Below are positions 45,010 through 52,962 of a stretch of DNA of 64,000 bases, piece by piece. Position numbers and translations under genes: made by a program. This DNA is from DATGKG01 sp963851325 (GTDB lineage Bacteria > Desulfobacterota > Binatia > Binatales > Binataceae): contig CAWKOR010000001.1 in the NCBI GenBank assembly GCA_963851325.1, positions 3,906,001-3,970,000 on the forward strand, written 5' to 3'. Position 1 is the first letter of the stretch. Each line of letters opens with the position of its first letter. Below the pieces are notes generated by a model. The model was given only the letters and a program-made list of their open reading frames with translations. It was not told the origin of the DNA and did not search any database.

Positions 45010-46557
45010 TTAGCGAATCAGATCGCGGTAGCGCGGCGGCACCAACTGCCTCTCATCGGGAGGCGCGGTATCCGAGGTTGGTGCAAGCGGCGCATTGGTA
45101 TAGGCGGTAGTAGCCTTGGGCCGCTCGGTGTCGATTACAGTTTTTCCCTCGCCCTCGGAAGAGGGTCCGGAAGGAATCTTGAAAACCACGTAACGTGCAT
45201 CGTTGAGATGGAGGCCGTTTCCTTTTTCGCCGGGTTTGAGAAATCGCTCGTAGTTACCGGCGGTAGGAAATTCGCCCAGATGAGTATCGCCGCCCGCGCC
45301 GCCCTTGGGCTTGGGGCCGTGGCCGTTGGGCAGGTTGTTTCCGGAGTTGTTGCCGGCCTGCGGAACCGGCATCGGCGCGCTGCCCTTCTGATTGGGATTT
45401 TTCGCGCTGCCGCCCTGCTGATTCGGATTGTTGCCGGGTTGCGGCGCCTGCGCCGTCCTGGCATCGGGCGAGGCCTTGTTGGGGGTCTGATTGGCCGCGA
45501 TGTCTTCGGTCTGAACCTGCGCCTTGGCTTTGGCGAGTTCATTCTTCAACTCGATGGTATCGGCGGTGCCATTGCTCTGGCCGTTTTTCTTGCCGCCTTT
45601 GTTTTGCGCGTTCGCGCTGCCGCCCTTACCTTCACTTTTTCCAGTGCCTTTGCCCTGACCCTGACTCTGGCCGCCTTCGCCCTTGCCCTCGGTACCGCCG
45701 GCGGCGCTCGATGACGACGATGCTCCCGCGCCCGAACCCTTGGCGCCTGAGCTGGTGGTCGCGCCGGCCTGATCGCCTGCGCCGGCTTCCTTCTTTTCGA
45801 CCTCGGCGAGCACGGCGTCGAGTTCTTTCTTTTTCTCCTCAGGTTTCACATCAGGATTGGTGAGGTTGCTGGCTAGATGCTTCAACTTCCGCGCGATTTC
45901 TTTATCTTCAGGTGAAGTCGCCGAAGCCTCGATGCGATCGGCGAGCCGGCGCAGCTCGAGCGCGGTTTTCTCGATCGGCGTCGGCGGCCGAATCAGCGCC
46001 AATGCCGCGATGCCGAGGACAACCGCGATCGCGACGGATGGAAGCGTTGATTGCTTGATTGGCTGGGCAACCTGGACCGCGAACTCTTTCTCCGGGTCGA
46101 ATGAAGTGAGGACGGCCGCGACGTTGCGGGATAAGACCGGGAACAGCGGCGAGCGCGAGGATTGCGAGGCGGCAGGCGCATCAGGATCGGACAGCGTCGC
46201 CAGGGTCACTACCTGTTCATTGCCATGGACGCGCGCATCCACCTGGATTGCAGCGCCGACGAAATCATCCGATGCGGAATAGGCGCGCCATCCCAGCAAT
46301 GCGCCGACAATAAGGGCGATGATGCCGGCGGCCGCCAACGCAAGGCGCATATCAATCATCAATTCGGAGGCGAGGACATATCCAGCTCGCTCCCACGTCA
46401 GCGCACCGATCGTCGGAAGCAGCACGCTCAGCAGCATTGCGGTCAGCGCCGGCGCGAGGAAATAGATCGCCGCCCGAATCGCCGCGCTGCGCGCGATCCG
46501 TTTACGCGCGCGGCAAATCAGCTCGACCGGCGCAACCGATGCAGGGTTAATTGGCAC
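45010..46557 (-). CDS. Membrane protein with Gly/Asn/Gln-rich low-complexity region
   Basis: No named family was recognised. The 515-residue protein has N-terminal hydrophobic helices (AAIYFLAPALTAMLLSVLLP, LALAAAGIIALIVGALLGW) and a further one near SVAIAVVLGIAALALI. A coiled-coil stretch LRRLADRIEAS…EEKKKELDAVLAEVEKKEA follows. About 200 residues of Gly/Ser/Asn/Gln/Lys repeats come next, then a conserved-looking tail (YERFLKPGEKGNGLHLND). Proteins of this shape occur upstream of MoxR genes. It sits between mltG and moxR with a nine-base gap to mltG, so all are likely co-transcribed. Confidence 0.72.
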   Translation of the reverse strand: MPINPASVAPVELICRARKRIARSAAIRAAIYFLAPALTAMLLSVLLPTIGALTWERAGYVLASELMIDMRLALAAAGIIALIVGALLGWRAYSASDDFVGAAIQVDARVHGNEQVVTLATLSDPDAPAASQSSRSPLFPVLSRNVAAVLTSFDPEKEFAVQVAQPIKQSTLPSVAIAVVLGIAALALIRPPTPIEKTALELRRLADRIEASATSPEDKEIARKLKHLASNLTNPDVKPEEKKKELDAVLAEVEKKEAGAGDQAGATTSSGAKGSGAGASSSSSAAGGTEGKGEGGQSQGQGKGTGKSEGKGGSANAQNKGGKKNGQSNGTADTIELKNELAKAKAQVQTEDIAANQTPNKASPDARTAQAPQPGNNPNQQGGSAKNPNQKGSAPMPVPQAGNNSGNNLPNGHGPKPKGGAGGDTHLGEFPTAGNYERFLKPGEKGNGLHLNDARYVVFKIPSGPSSEGEGKTVIDTERPKATTAYTNAPLAPTSDTAPPDERQLVPPRYRDLIR

Positions 46558-46565
46558 GCTTCCTA

Positions 46566-47612
46566 TTATCTTGTCCGGCCGGACGACGGCGATGGCCGCG
46601 GCGCATCGTGCATCGCGGTCCTGCGCAGCATCGCAATCGCCTTTTGATGCTCTGGGTATGATTTGGAGAACACATGGGATCCATCATCGCGCGCGACAAA
46701 GTACAGGTAATCACTCTTCGCAGGATAGAGCGCAGCCTCGATCGATTGCGCGCCCGGATTTGCGATTGGCCCGGGCGGGAGACCCGCGAACGAATAAGTA
46801 TTGAAGGTTGATGGAACCCGCACCGCGGCTGCCGCAGATTGACTCTCTCCTGCGAAACTATACTCAGCCGTAGGGTCAGATTGAAGCGGCATTCCAAGCC
46901 TCAGGCGATTGTAAAAAACGCTGGCGATGAGCTTGCGATCACCAGGGATTTTGGCCTCCTTTTCGATGATCGAAGCCATCGTAACCAACTCGCGCGGAGT
47001 CAGCCCGAGCTGGAACATCCGTTCCTCTGCCTGCGGCGTTAGCACCTGGAAGAACCGCATCAGCATTGCGCTGAGGACGTCCCGAACCTTCGCCCGGGGC
47101 GAGAATTTGTAGGTCGCGGGGAACAGGTAGCCCTCCGCGCCCAGCGGCATCAATCCCAGGGCGCGAACCAGCGGGCCATCGTGCGCGGCGTCCTCGAACT
47201 CCGGCTGGCAGACCAGCCCGGTCATTGCGATGCGCTCGGCGATCTGATGAACGGTCAGGCCCTCGGGAATGGTGACGATAATCGATACGAAATCGCCATT
47301 GACCAGATGGCGCATCACATCGGAGATTCGCTCGCCGCCCTTGAATTCATAGTCGCCGGGCTGGATGCGTCGCGCCTTGCCGGTCAACTCGCCATAGATG
47401 AGCAGCGCGGTGGAGCTTCGCACGACCCCGGAATCCTTGAGGCGTCGCGCGACCGAACGGAACGACTCACCCTTCTCAATCGCGATCTGGCTGGGTGGTG
47501 CAAGCCTCGGCGCGGGCGAGACCCAGAGGTAAAACCACGCCCCGACGAGGGCGAGAACCAAAGCGCCGACAATCGAGATCGCGATGCGAACTGAGTTGTT
47601 CCCCATCCCCAT
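46566..47612 (-). CDS. mltG: Endolytic murein transglycosylase
   Basis: A 348-residue YceG/MltG protein has one N-terminal membrane helix (VRIAISIVGALVLALVGAWFYL), a LysM-like segment (IEKGESFRSVARRLKDSG), and the catalytic domain with Glu in MASIIEKEAKIPGDRK. LQSDPTAEYSF and the C-terminal GLPPGPIANPGAQSIEAAL also match. It cuts nascent peptidoglycan in the periplasm and so limits strand length. In many bacteria ruvX lies directly next to it; here ruvX is 4.8 kb away on the same strand, across the peptide locus. Confidence 0.94.
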   Translation of the reverse strand: MGMGNNSVRIAISIVGALVLALVGAWFYLWVSPAPRLAPPSQIAIEKGESFRSVARRLKDSGVVRSSTALLIYGELTGKARRIQPGDYEFKGGERISDVMRHLVNGDFVSIIVTIPEGLTVHQIAERIAMTGLVCQPEFEDAAHDGPLVRALGLMPLGAEGYLFPATYKFSPRAKVRDVLSAMLMRFFQVLTPQAEERMFQLGLTPRELVTMASIIEKEAKIPGDRKLIASVFYNRLRLGMPLQSDPTAEYSFAGESQSAAAAVRVPSTFNTYSFAGLPPGPIANPGAQSIEAALYPAKSDYLYFVARDDGSHVFSKSYPEHQKAIAMLRRTAMHDAPRPSPSSGRTR

Positions 47613-47654
47613 CCAATGTCCCGATCCTAATCATAGACGGGCGCCGCGGTGCTT

Positions 47655-48938
47655 TCAGCCTCGCGAAGGCGGGCCCTGCATTTCGTTGAGCGCCATGATG
47701 AACTTTCCCGAAGGCGCGCGAGGAATCCGATCGAGACGTTCGAACTCGATCGTGGCAGGCGAATGCAGAATCGTTTCGAAATGCCGCCGGAACTCCTCTT
47801 CGTCTTCGCGAACCAGCGTGCGGTCACCTGCGTATCGGACCAGGAACTGACCGATGCCGCGCTGCACGATTTGGTTCTGCCGGATCCATTCGCGCACCAG
47901 TAGCGGCCGAAACAACGGCCACGGCGTGAAGTGTTTGCCATGATTGTCGGTAAAGAGATTGATGTCGCGGCCGGCGACCGCGCCGATTTGTGGCAATGTT
48001 CGTCCACATCGGCAGCCGCCTTCCGATGCGGCGACCGCATAGTCGCCAATGGCGTACCTGATAAGCGGCATCAGATGATTGTGCAGTGTGGTGAGCAGCA
48101 CCTTCCCGAGGCCGCCGGGCGCGACCGGCTGTCCGGCCTCATCGACGATTTCGACAATCACGTGCTCGGAATTGACGTGATAGCTTCCCATCGGGCATTC
48201 CCAGGCAGGAAACGCTTCGGTCGAGCCGTAGTTGTCCGAAATCCCGACTCCAAACACGCGGCGGATGCGCTCGCGCTGCGAGTTCTCCAATACTTCGGAG
48301 CCGGAGAAAATCCTTTTAAGCGACGGGAGGCGTGCGCCTCGCGCTTCGAAGATCCGTGCGAGGCCGTCGAGGTTAACCGGGTATGAGTAAACGAACGCGG
48401 GATCCATCGCGTGAAGTGCATCGGCGAGTTGTTCCATATCCTGGAGATGGGACATGAATCTGATGCCGAGCAAGTGTTGGCGTTGGGTGAATACGAGGTC
48501 AGGTGTCTGCATTGCGGTTGAGATGATCCACAGACTGCGCTGAAACGGGTTCCATCCATTTTCGCGAAGGTAGCGTGCCCGGGCCGCGAACCGCGTCGCC
48601 TGATGGGCCGCATCGTAGAAGAAAAAGACGGGATTGCCGGTCGAGCCCGAAGTCAGGCCCGATGCTAACAGCGGGGCATCGGCGTGGAGTGCACGAACCG
48701 AAGTCGCGAGCTGCGGAACTTCGGAACGAGGCAGAATCGGGAGACTCTTCAGGTCGTGGGCATGCACACCATTGGGACCGAAACGTTCACGATAAAACGG
48801 TATGCGAAGAGCCGCACCCAATGTTGCGTCGAGATGTTTAGCGACATAGCGATTTAGCTTCTCGGGTGACCAATACTGCGACCGCAGCATCAGGGCATAC
48901 TGGGGTATCGCTGCGAAAATTCCGTCGGACCTGGGCAT
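47655..48938 (-). CDS. CapK/PaaK-like adenylate-forming enzyme
   Basis: The 427-residue protein resembles the phenylacetate-CoA ligase/CapK group of the ANL superfamily. It has the P-loop SGLTSGSTGNPVFF near residue 92 and YGSTEAFPAWECPMGSY, where the A5 motif would be. A zinc-like CRCGRTLPQI follows, and the C-terminal subdomain is short (DRIPRAPSGKF with the conserved Lys region). It should activate a carboxylate as an acyl- or aminoacyl-adenylate. It is divergent from the peptide genes and shares an intergenic region with them, so it is a candidate partner of that locus. The 3' end is 42 bases from mltG. Confidence 0.82.
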   Translation of the reverse strand: MPRSDGIFAAIPQYALMLRSQYWSPEKLNRYVAKHLDATLGAALRIPFYRERFGPNGVHAHDLKSLPILPRSEVPQLATSVRALHADAPLLASGLTSGSTGNPVFFFYDAAHQATRFAARARYLRENGWNPFQRSLWIISTAMQTPDLVFTQRQHLLGIRFMSHLQDMEQLADALHAMDPAFVYSYPVNLDGLARIFEARGARLPSLKRIFSGSEVLENSQRERIRRVFGVGISDNYGSTEAFPAWECPMGSYHVNSEHVIVEIVDEAGQPVAPGGLGKVLLTTLHNHLMPLIRYAIGDYAVAASEGGCRCGRTLPQIGAVAGRDINLFTDNHGKHFTPWPLFRPLLVREWIRQNQIVQRGIGQFLVRYAGDRTLVREDEEEFRRHFETILHSPATIEFERLDRIPRAPSGKFIMALNEMQGPPSRG

Positions 48939-48946
48939 CGCTTACC

Positions 48947-48969
48947 TTAGCGAATGTTAGCATCGCTAA
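48947..48969. promoter_or_regulatory. Inverted repeat in divergent promoter of peptide locus
   Basis: TTAGCGA and TCGCTAA (7-bp arms, 9-base spacer) lie between the CapK-like start and the first peptide gene. A partial TGTTAGC copy lies in the spacer. A site shared by two divergent genes suits a local regulator; none is encoded nearby. Confidence 0.4.
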
Positions 48970-49055
48970 CTCGCACTTGATCTATCTTCGCGCATCGCTT
49001 AGAAACTTGGTGCGAGATAATTGAAAGCGTAGTGAAAATACCTGTCGAGGTGGAT

Positions 49056-49241
49056 ATGAATCGGCGGAAAGCGATCAGTTTGACTAGTCTGATACAGCGT
49101 CGTTCGGACGAGATCGACGACATGCTGAACGGAATCAAGGGCATGCCCAAGAGTAGTCTATGGACCGCCCAACTGCGTGCTGCCACTCGCGGTGGGAAGT
49201 GCATGATGATCGGTATGTCCCCCGAGGATGCCACAAACTAG
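49056..49241 (+). CDS. Putative RiPP precursor peptide A, 61 residues
   Basis: This short peptide begins MNRRKAISLTSLIQRRSDEI and contains the block SSLWTAQLRAATRGGK near residues 34-49. A tail follows (CMMIGMSPEDATN). It is clearly homologous to the next small gene along its whole length up to RGGK. GAGGTGG five bases before ATG 49056 supports this start; an upstream GTG at 49032 would add eight residues. The layout (helical leader-like half, conserved Trp/Arg block, variable tail) and the HEXXH-motif gene downstream fit a ribosomally made, modified peptide. No database family was recognised; the function is inferred. Confidence 0.6.
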   Translation: MNRRKAISLTSLIQRRSDEIDDMLNGIKGMPKSSLWTAQLRAATRGGKCMMIGMSPEDATN

Positions 49242-49296
49242 CAATTCCGCACCTCAGGTACGGTCTTCAAGTCGAGCCGGAAGACGAGGAGGCGCA

Positions 49297-49494
49297 ATGG
49301 AACGGCGCATGATCATCGATTTAACCAAACTAGCGCATGAGCATTCGACCGAAGTCTCTCGAATCTTGTCCGGCATCGTCGGCGAAACGGATTGTGCGCT
49401 GTGGACTTCGCAAATGCGCTCGGCCGTACGAGGTGGAAAACCACTTGGCGGTCCTCGGATCGAAGAGTCAGCCGACGGCCCCGATCAGAACTAG
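49297..49494 (+). CDS. Putative RiPP precursor peptide B, 65 residues
   Basis: This is a paralogue of the preceding peptide. MERRMIIDLTKLAHEHSTEV aligns with peptide A from the first residue, and CALWTSQMRSAVRGGK with its conserved block, after which the tails differ (PLGGPRIEESADGPDQN). The pattern M[N/E]RR..I.LT.L....S.E....L.GI.G links them. GAGGAGG at 49286-49292 precedes ATG 49297 by four bases; an ATG at 49309 and longer upstream frames are alternatives. It ends 15 bases before the HEXXH-motif gene. Two similar precursors per locus are common in RiPP systems. Confidence 0.62.
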   Translation: MERRMIIDLTKLAHEHSTEVSRILSGIVGETDCALWTSQMRSAVRGGKPLGGPRIEESADGPDQN

Positions 49495-49509
49495 CCCCAC
49501 GAATCCGCG

Positions 49510-50961
49510 ATGAGCCCCAAGGATTTGCTGTGGGCCGACGTAGGAGTTTACCATCGCCGACTGGAAAAGAGCGGTATCGCGCTGATCGCAGTTCAGCGCG
49601 CGCTCAGTGCTGACCGCCAACTAGCCCCGGGCATCGACGAATTCCTGGCTCTCTATGAGTGGGTTGCGCGTGCCGACGCCGCGCACTTCACGCAGGTATG
49701 GCGCGATCCATCTGCCTACTTCTGGATTCGTCGTGCGGTGCACTTTCTTGCGAGTTGCCGAGGCGAGCCATTCGGCACCCCGGAGCGCGAATATTGTATT
49801 GAGCTCGGGATAAACACGCCTGCCAAGGCGCTGGAGCATCATTTACACGAATTCAAGCGGTTCGCTGTGGCCCTCGCAATCGTCAGTGGCCGCGACATTT
49901 CGTTCAGCGACCGATACGAAGTTGAATTACCGATGGCGATTCCAGGTACGCCGCTGGTCCTGGTTGGTGATTCCAGCGTGACGATCGGCGGTTTTTCCGA
50001 GGGTGCAATTGAATTCCTGAATCCGCCAAGGAGGCTGCCAGTTTCGCAGCCGGGAAGTACCGTTGAGAGCGGCATCCGCATCGAGGTCTGCCCCACGATT
50101 CATTGTGATGAGGCGAGTGTCTTCCTGAATCCCGCGACCTTTCGCCTGCCAGGACTTGGCATTTCTCGAGAATGGACCCGGTTGCCGCTTGCGTTCCAAT
50201 TCGAGCATGCCCCGCTGGTAAGCGAAGCCCTGTCCGCGGTTCGGCGATTTCAGCCCTGGACGTTCTCTCACTTCGCCGCGGGGCTGCATACCATCGCGCT
50301 CAAGCCCTACGATAAGTCGTTTTTCAATGTCTCGGCCTCCGAGCTGCCGGGCGCGTTTGTGTGTACGGTACCGGCGGATCCGTACCTGCTCGCCAGTTCG
50401 TTCATTCACGAGTTTCACCACAACACTCTTTTCGGCATCGAGGAGCAGGGCCCATTTTTCGAGGCGAGCGAGGAAGACGAGATCGAAGGGGAGAACCATT
50501 ACTCGCCCTGGGTGGAGACGTTGCGGCCCCTGCATGGGATCCTGCACGCGGTGTATGTGTTCCTGCCCGTATTTCGCTTCTGGAATGCGGTTCTCAACGA
50601 CGCTTCGGTTGATGAAGCGCGGCTGGCGTTTGCGCGTGAACAGATGGCTCGAATTCCAGCGCAGCTTCAGATGGGAGTGAACCAACTGCGACGCCACGCG
50701 AAACTCACTCCCTTTGGTTCGGAGCTGCTGGAGGCAATGGCAGCCGAGGCTGCTGAAGCTCAGGAGGATGCGCGACGGGCGGGTCTCTCGATGAAAACGC
50801 CGGTTATGGGAATTACCTCGCGTGGAACCATGCGCCCCTTGATCCGCGCAGGGCGGCAGGTGACCGTCGGCGAGGCGCTCCTGGAGCATTTGGAGGCGAG
50901 CGATGTCCTGAGAGAATGCGCCCAGGAGAAAGCAGCCATCGCCGGCGCCTTGAACGACTAG
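49510..50961 (+). CDS. HEXXH-motif putative peptide-modification protein
   Basis: The 483-residue protein carries SSFIHEFHHNTLFG with H300-E-F-H-H304, and further His at about 342 and 346 in RPLHGILHAVYVF. This arrangement matches the HEXXH-motif domain family (TIGR04267), which is associated with small peptide genes and in some cases with 2-oxoglutarate-dependent peptide beta-hydroxylation. The N-terminal half is less distinctive. Metal binding by the two His of HEXXH and a later His is inferred. It directly follows the two peptide genes, its likely substrates. It lacks a signal peptide and should act in the cytoplasm. The ribosome-binding site is weak, so the start is probable rather than certain. 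Confidence 0.78.
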   Translation: MSPKDLLWADVGVYHRRLEKSGIALIAVQRALSADRQLAPGIDEFLALYEWVARADAAHFTQVWRDPSAYFWIRRAVHFLASCRGEPFGTPEREYCIELGINTPAKALEHHLHEFKRFAVALAIVSGRDISFSDRYEVELPMAIPGTPLVLVGDSSVTIGGFSEGAIEFLNPPRRLPVSQPGSTVESGIRIEVCPTIHCDEASVFLNPATFRLPGLGISREWTRLPLAFQFEHAPLVSEALSAVRRFQPWTFSHFAAGLHTIALKPYDKSFFNVSASELPGAFVCTVPADPYLLASSFIHEFHHNTLFGIEEQGPFFEASEEDEIEGENHYSPWVETLRPLHGILHAVYVFLPVFRFWNAVLNDASVDEARLAFAREQMARIPAQLQMGVNQLRRHAKLTPFGSELLEAMAAEAAEAQEDARRAGLSMKTPVMGITSRGTMRPLIRAGRQVTVGEALLEHLEASDVLRECAQEKAAIAGALND

Positions 50962-51153
50962 CGCTCGGAGACCAATCAGCCTCATCCTGTCAAGATTCTG
51001 ACCAATCCGTCGAAAGGCGCGCTGCATCGCAAATACGCCTTCTTCTGTGGGTGGATCATCACTTGATTTCCATCGCACGGAAGATCAAAAGATGAGCGTC
51101 CTTCGTGGCGAGCGATCGACGCCTGGCTCGGTCGCTTCGCTCAAAGGGCTTAA

Positions 51154-52389
51154 ATGGCTGCAGACTACCGCCTCCACCGCTACACCAAAGCCGATCGCGA
51201 TGGCGTTTTTGAACTGGTGAGCGCCGCTTATTCTCACGACTTCGCAACCAGGCTCATCCGTCAATGGGACTGGAAATACGACTCTCATCCGGCCAATCGC
51301 GAGGCCGAGGAGTCTCGCCGCACCAATCGCATCGCGATGGACCCACTGATGCGACAATACCGGACAGAACAGCTCGCCGGGTGGGATATATGGACTCAGG
51401 ATCTCGAGGACATTCCTCCTGATGAACCCTACGTTCTGCTGCTCAAAGACGGCGACAAGGTCATTGCGATGGAGGGATCACTTCCGCGGGCATTTCTTGT
51501 AAACGGCATTCGCCAGATGGTGTCAACCGGATGCGATTTAGCGGTGCATCCTGACTATCGGGGCCGTAAATTGTCGATGCGTTTGATCTTGAGAATTGCC
51601 TATGACCATGGGTTCACTTTCAGCTGGGCCAACCCGGCTTCACGAGGGGTCGGGATTGGTTGGATGAGACAATTCGCGCGCCGATCGCGACCACCCACCC
51701 AATACTCGAGATGGGGAAGAATGCGCCTGGTTCCACTAGTGAAACCGCTCGATTGGGAAGATCTCGCCCATCGAGCTACAGGCGTTAGATTGCTCGGCAG
51801 CGCCGCGGCGCTTGCGGTCGCCGGTGCGCGCCGTGTGCGAGGCAATCATCGCCTGCGGCCTGCAAAAACCGGCGTCGAGGTTTTCAAGATGGAAGCCTTC
51901 GACGATCGTATCGATTCGCTATGGGAGCGGTGCGCGCCCGAGCACGAGGTGGTCGGGGTTCGCGACCGCAGTCATCTCAATTGGCGATTCGATGCGCGTC
52001 CGGACGCTGAATACGTTCGCGTGGTGGCCGCCCGCGGTCGCAACCTGATTGGCTATCTGATCTTCCGCATCGCCGAGCAGGAGGGAGCGCGATGGGGCCA
52101 TATCGTCGATTTTCTGGTCGAAGGCAACGACCTCGTGGTTTTCGAGCTGATGCTCAACGACGCTGAAGGAAGGATGGCTGCCGCCGGCGTGAAAGGGATA
52201 GTATGCGTCGCCGCGATGGGGCCATTTCGGCTCGCGCTCCGGCGCTACGGCTTCTTCCCGGCCGTGCTGCGGATACCCACGTTCATGGGTGGTTCGGCCA
52301 CCACGCTCGACGAGCAGCTCAAGACATACGGAAACGTCAAGAAGTGGTTCGCGACCGCAGGCGATGGCGATCTGGAAATGGCGTTCTAA
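51154..52389 (+). CDS. GNAT-family N-acyltransferase
   Basis: The 411-residue protein contains an acetyl-CoA-binding GNAT core in its first half (TGCDLAVHPDYRGRKLSMRLI, the phosphate-binding loop Q/RxxGxG/A-like RGRKLS). A second, weaker acyltransferase-like half ends in FRLALRRYGFFP. AAAGGG precedes the ATG. It is about 190 bases downstream of the HEXXH gene on the same strand. In the context of the peptide locus it could acylate the product or give self-protection (inference). It may instead be an unrelated acetyltransferase. Confidence 0.75.
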   Translation: MAADYRLHRYTKADRDGVFELVSAAYSHDFATRLIRQWDWKYDSHPANREAEESRRTNRIAMDPLMRQYRTEQLAGWDIWTQDLEDIPPDEPYVLLLKDGDKVIAMEGSLPRAFLVNGIRQMVSTGCDLAVHPDYRGRKLSMRLILRIAYDHGFTFSWANPASRGVGIGWMRQFARRSRPPTQYSRWGRMRLVPLVKPLDWEDLAHRATGVRLLGSAAALAVAGARRVRGNHRLRPAKTGVEVFKMEAFDDRIDSLWERCAPEHEVVGVRDRSHLNWRFDARPDAEYVRVVAARGRNLIGYLIFRIAEQEGARWGHIVDFLVEGNDLVVFELMLNDAEGRMAAAGVKGIVCVAAMGPFRLALRRYGFFPAVLRIPTFMGGSATTLDEQLKTYGNVKKWFATAGDGDLEMAF

Positions 52390-52398
52390 AATCTCGCA

Positions 52399-52848
52399 TC
52401 AAACGCGGCGACGGGCAGGGTCTGACTTCGGGTGCTGCGATTGTTTACATTCGAGATAGCTTTCCAAAACAACCGCAGCGGCAATCGCATCGAGTGAATG
52501 CTTCTTTTTTTTTGGCCGTCCCATCGCGCTTCGGAGACGTTGTTCAGCCTCGATGCTTGAAAGCCTCTCATCCTGAAGCTTCACCTCGATACCTAAAGCG
52601 TCGGCGAGCCGAGCGGCGATGTTTCGCGCATGCCGCGCCATCGGACCCTCGGTCCCGTCCATGTTGACGGGTAGACCCACCACGAGGCACTCTATATCGC
52701 GGCTACCGAGTGCGTGTCGGATAGCCTCCAAATCAGCGGTAAACGTGCGCCGTTCGATGGTGCGGAGCGGATGAGCGGATAACCCATCAGCATCGGTTAC
52801 AGCGATCCCGATTCGGCGCGTCCCCAAGTCCAAAGCAGCGATCGCCAT
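52399..52848 (-). CDS. ruvX: Putative pre-16S rRNA nuclease / Holliday junction resolvase-like
   Basis: The 149-residue YqgF/RuvX protein has an RNase H-like fold with the first Asp in IAALDLGTRRIGIAVTD. The second strand region is ECLVVGLPVNMDGTEG, and LQDERLSSIEAEQRL is followed by the C-terminal LDAIAAAVVLESYL. It matures the 5' end of 16S rRNA in E. coli. It lies on the same strand as mltG (46566-47612); the peptide locus stands between them. Confidence 0.93.
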   Translation of the reverse strand: MAIAALDLGTRRIGIAVTDADGLSAHPLRTIERRTFTADLEAIRHALGSRDIECLVVGLPVNMDGTEGPMARHARNIAARLADALGIEVKLQDERLSSIEAEQRLRSAMGRPKKKKHSLDAIAAAVVLESYLECKQSQHPKSDPARRRV

Positions 52849-52962
52849 AGATGGTATGCCTAATGCTATTCACAGGCGACCGCAAACTCGACCAGCGAGG
52901 TGTTAGTAAATGAGTCCAAAAATCCTTGCTACTAATGGGCAAATACCCTAGGGTTCGGCCTA

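Noticed and set aside
51092..51220. 42-residue frame upstream of the GNAT gene as a third precursor peptide
   Set aside because: It overlaps the GNAT start and shares none of the LWT/RGGK block.
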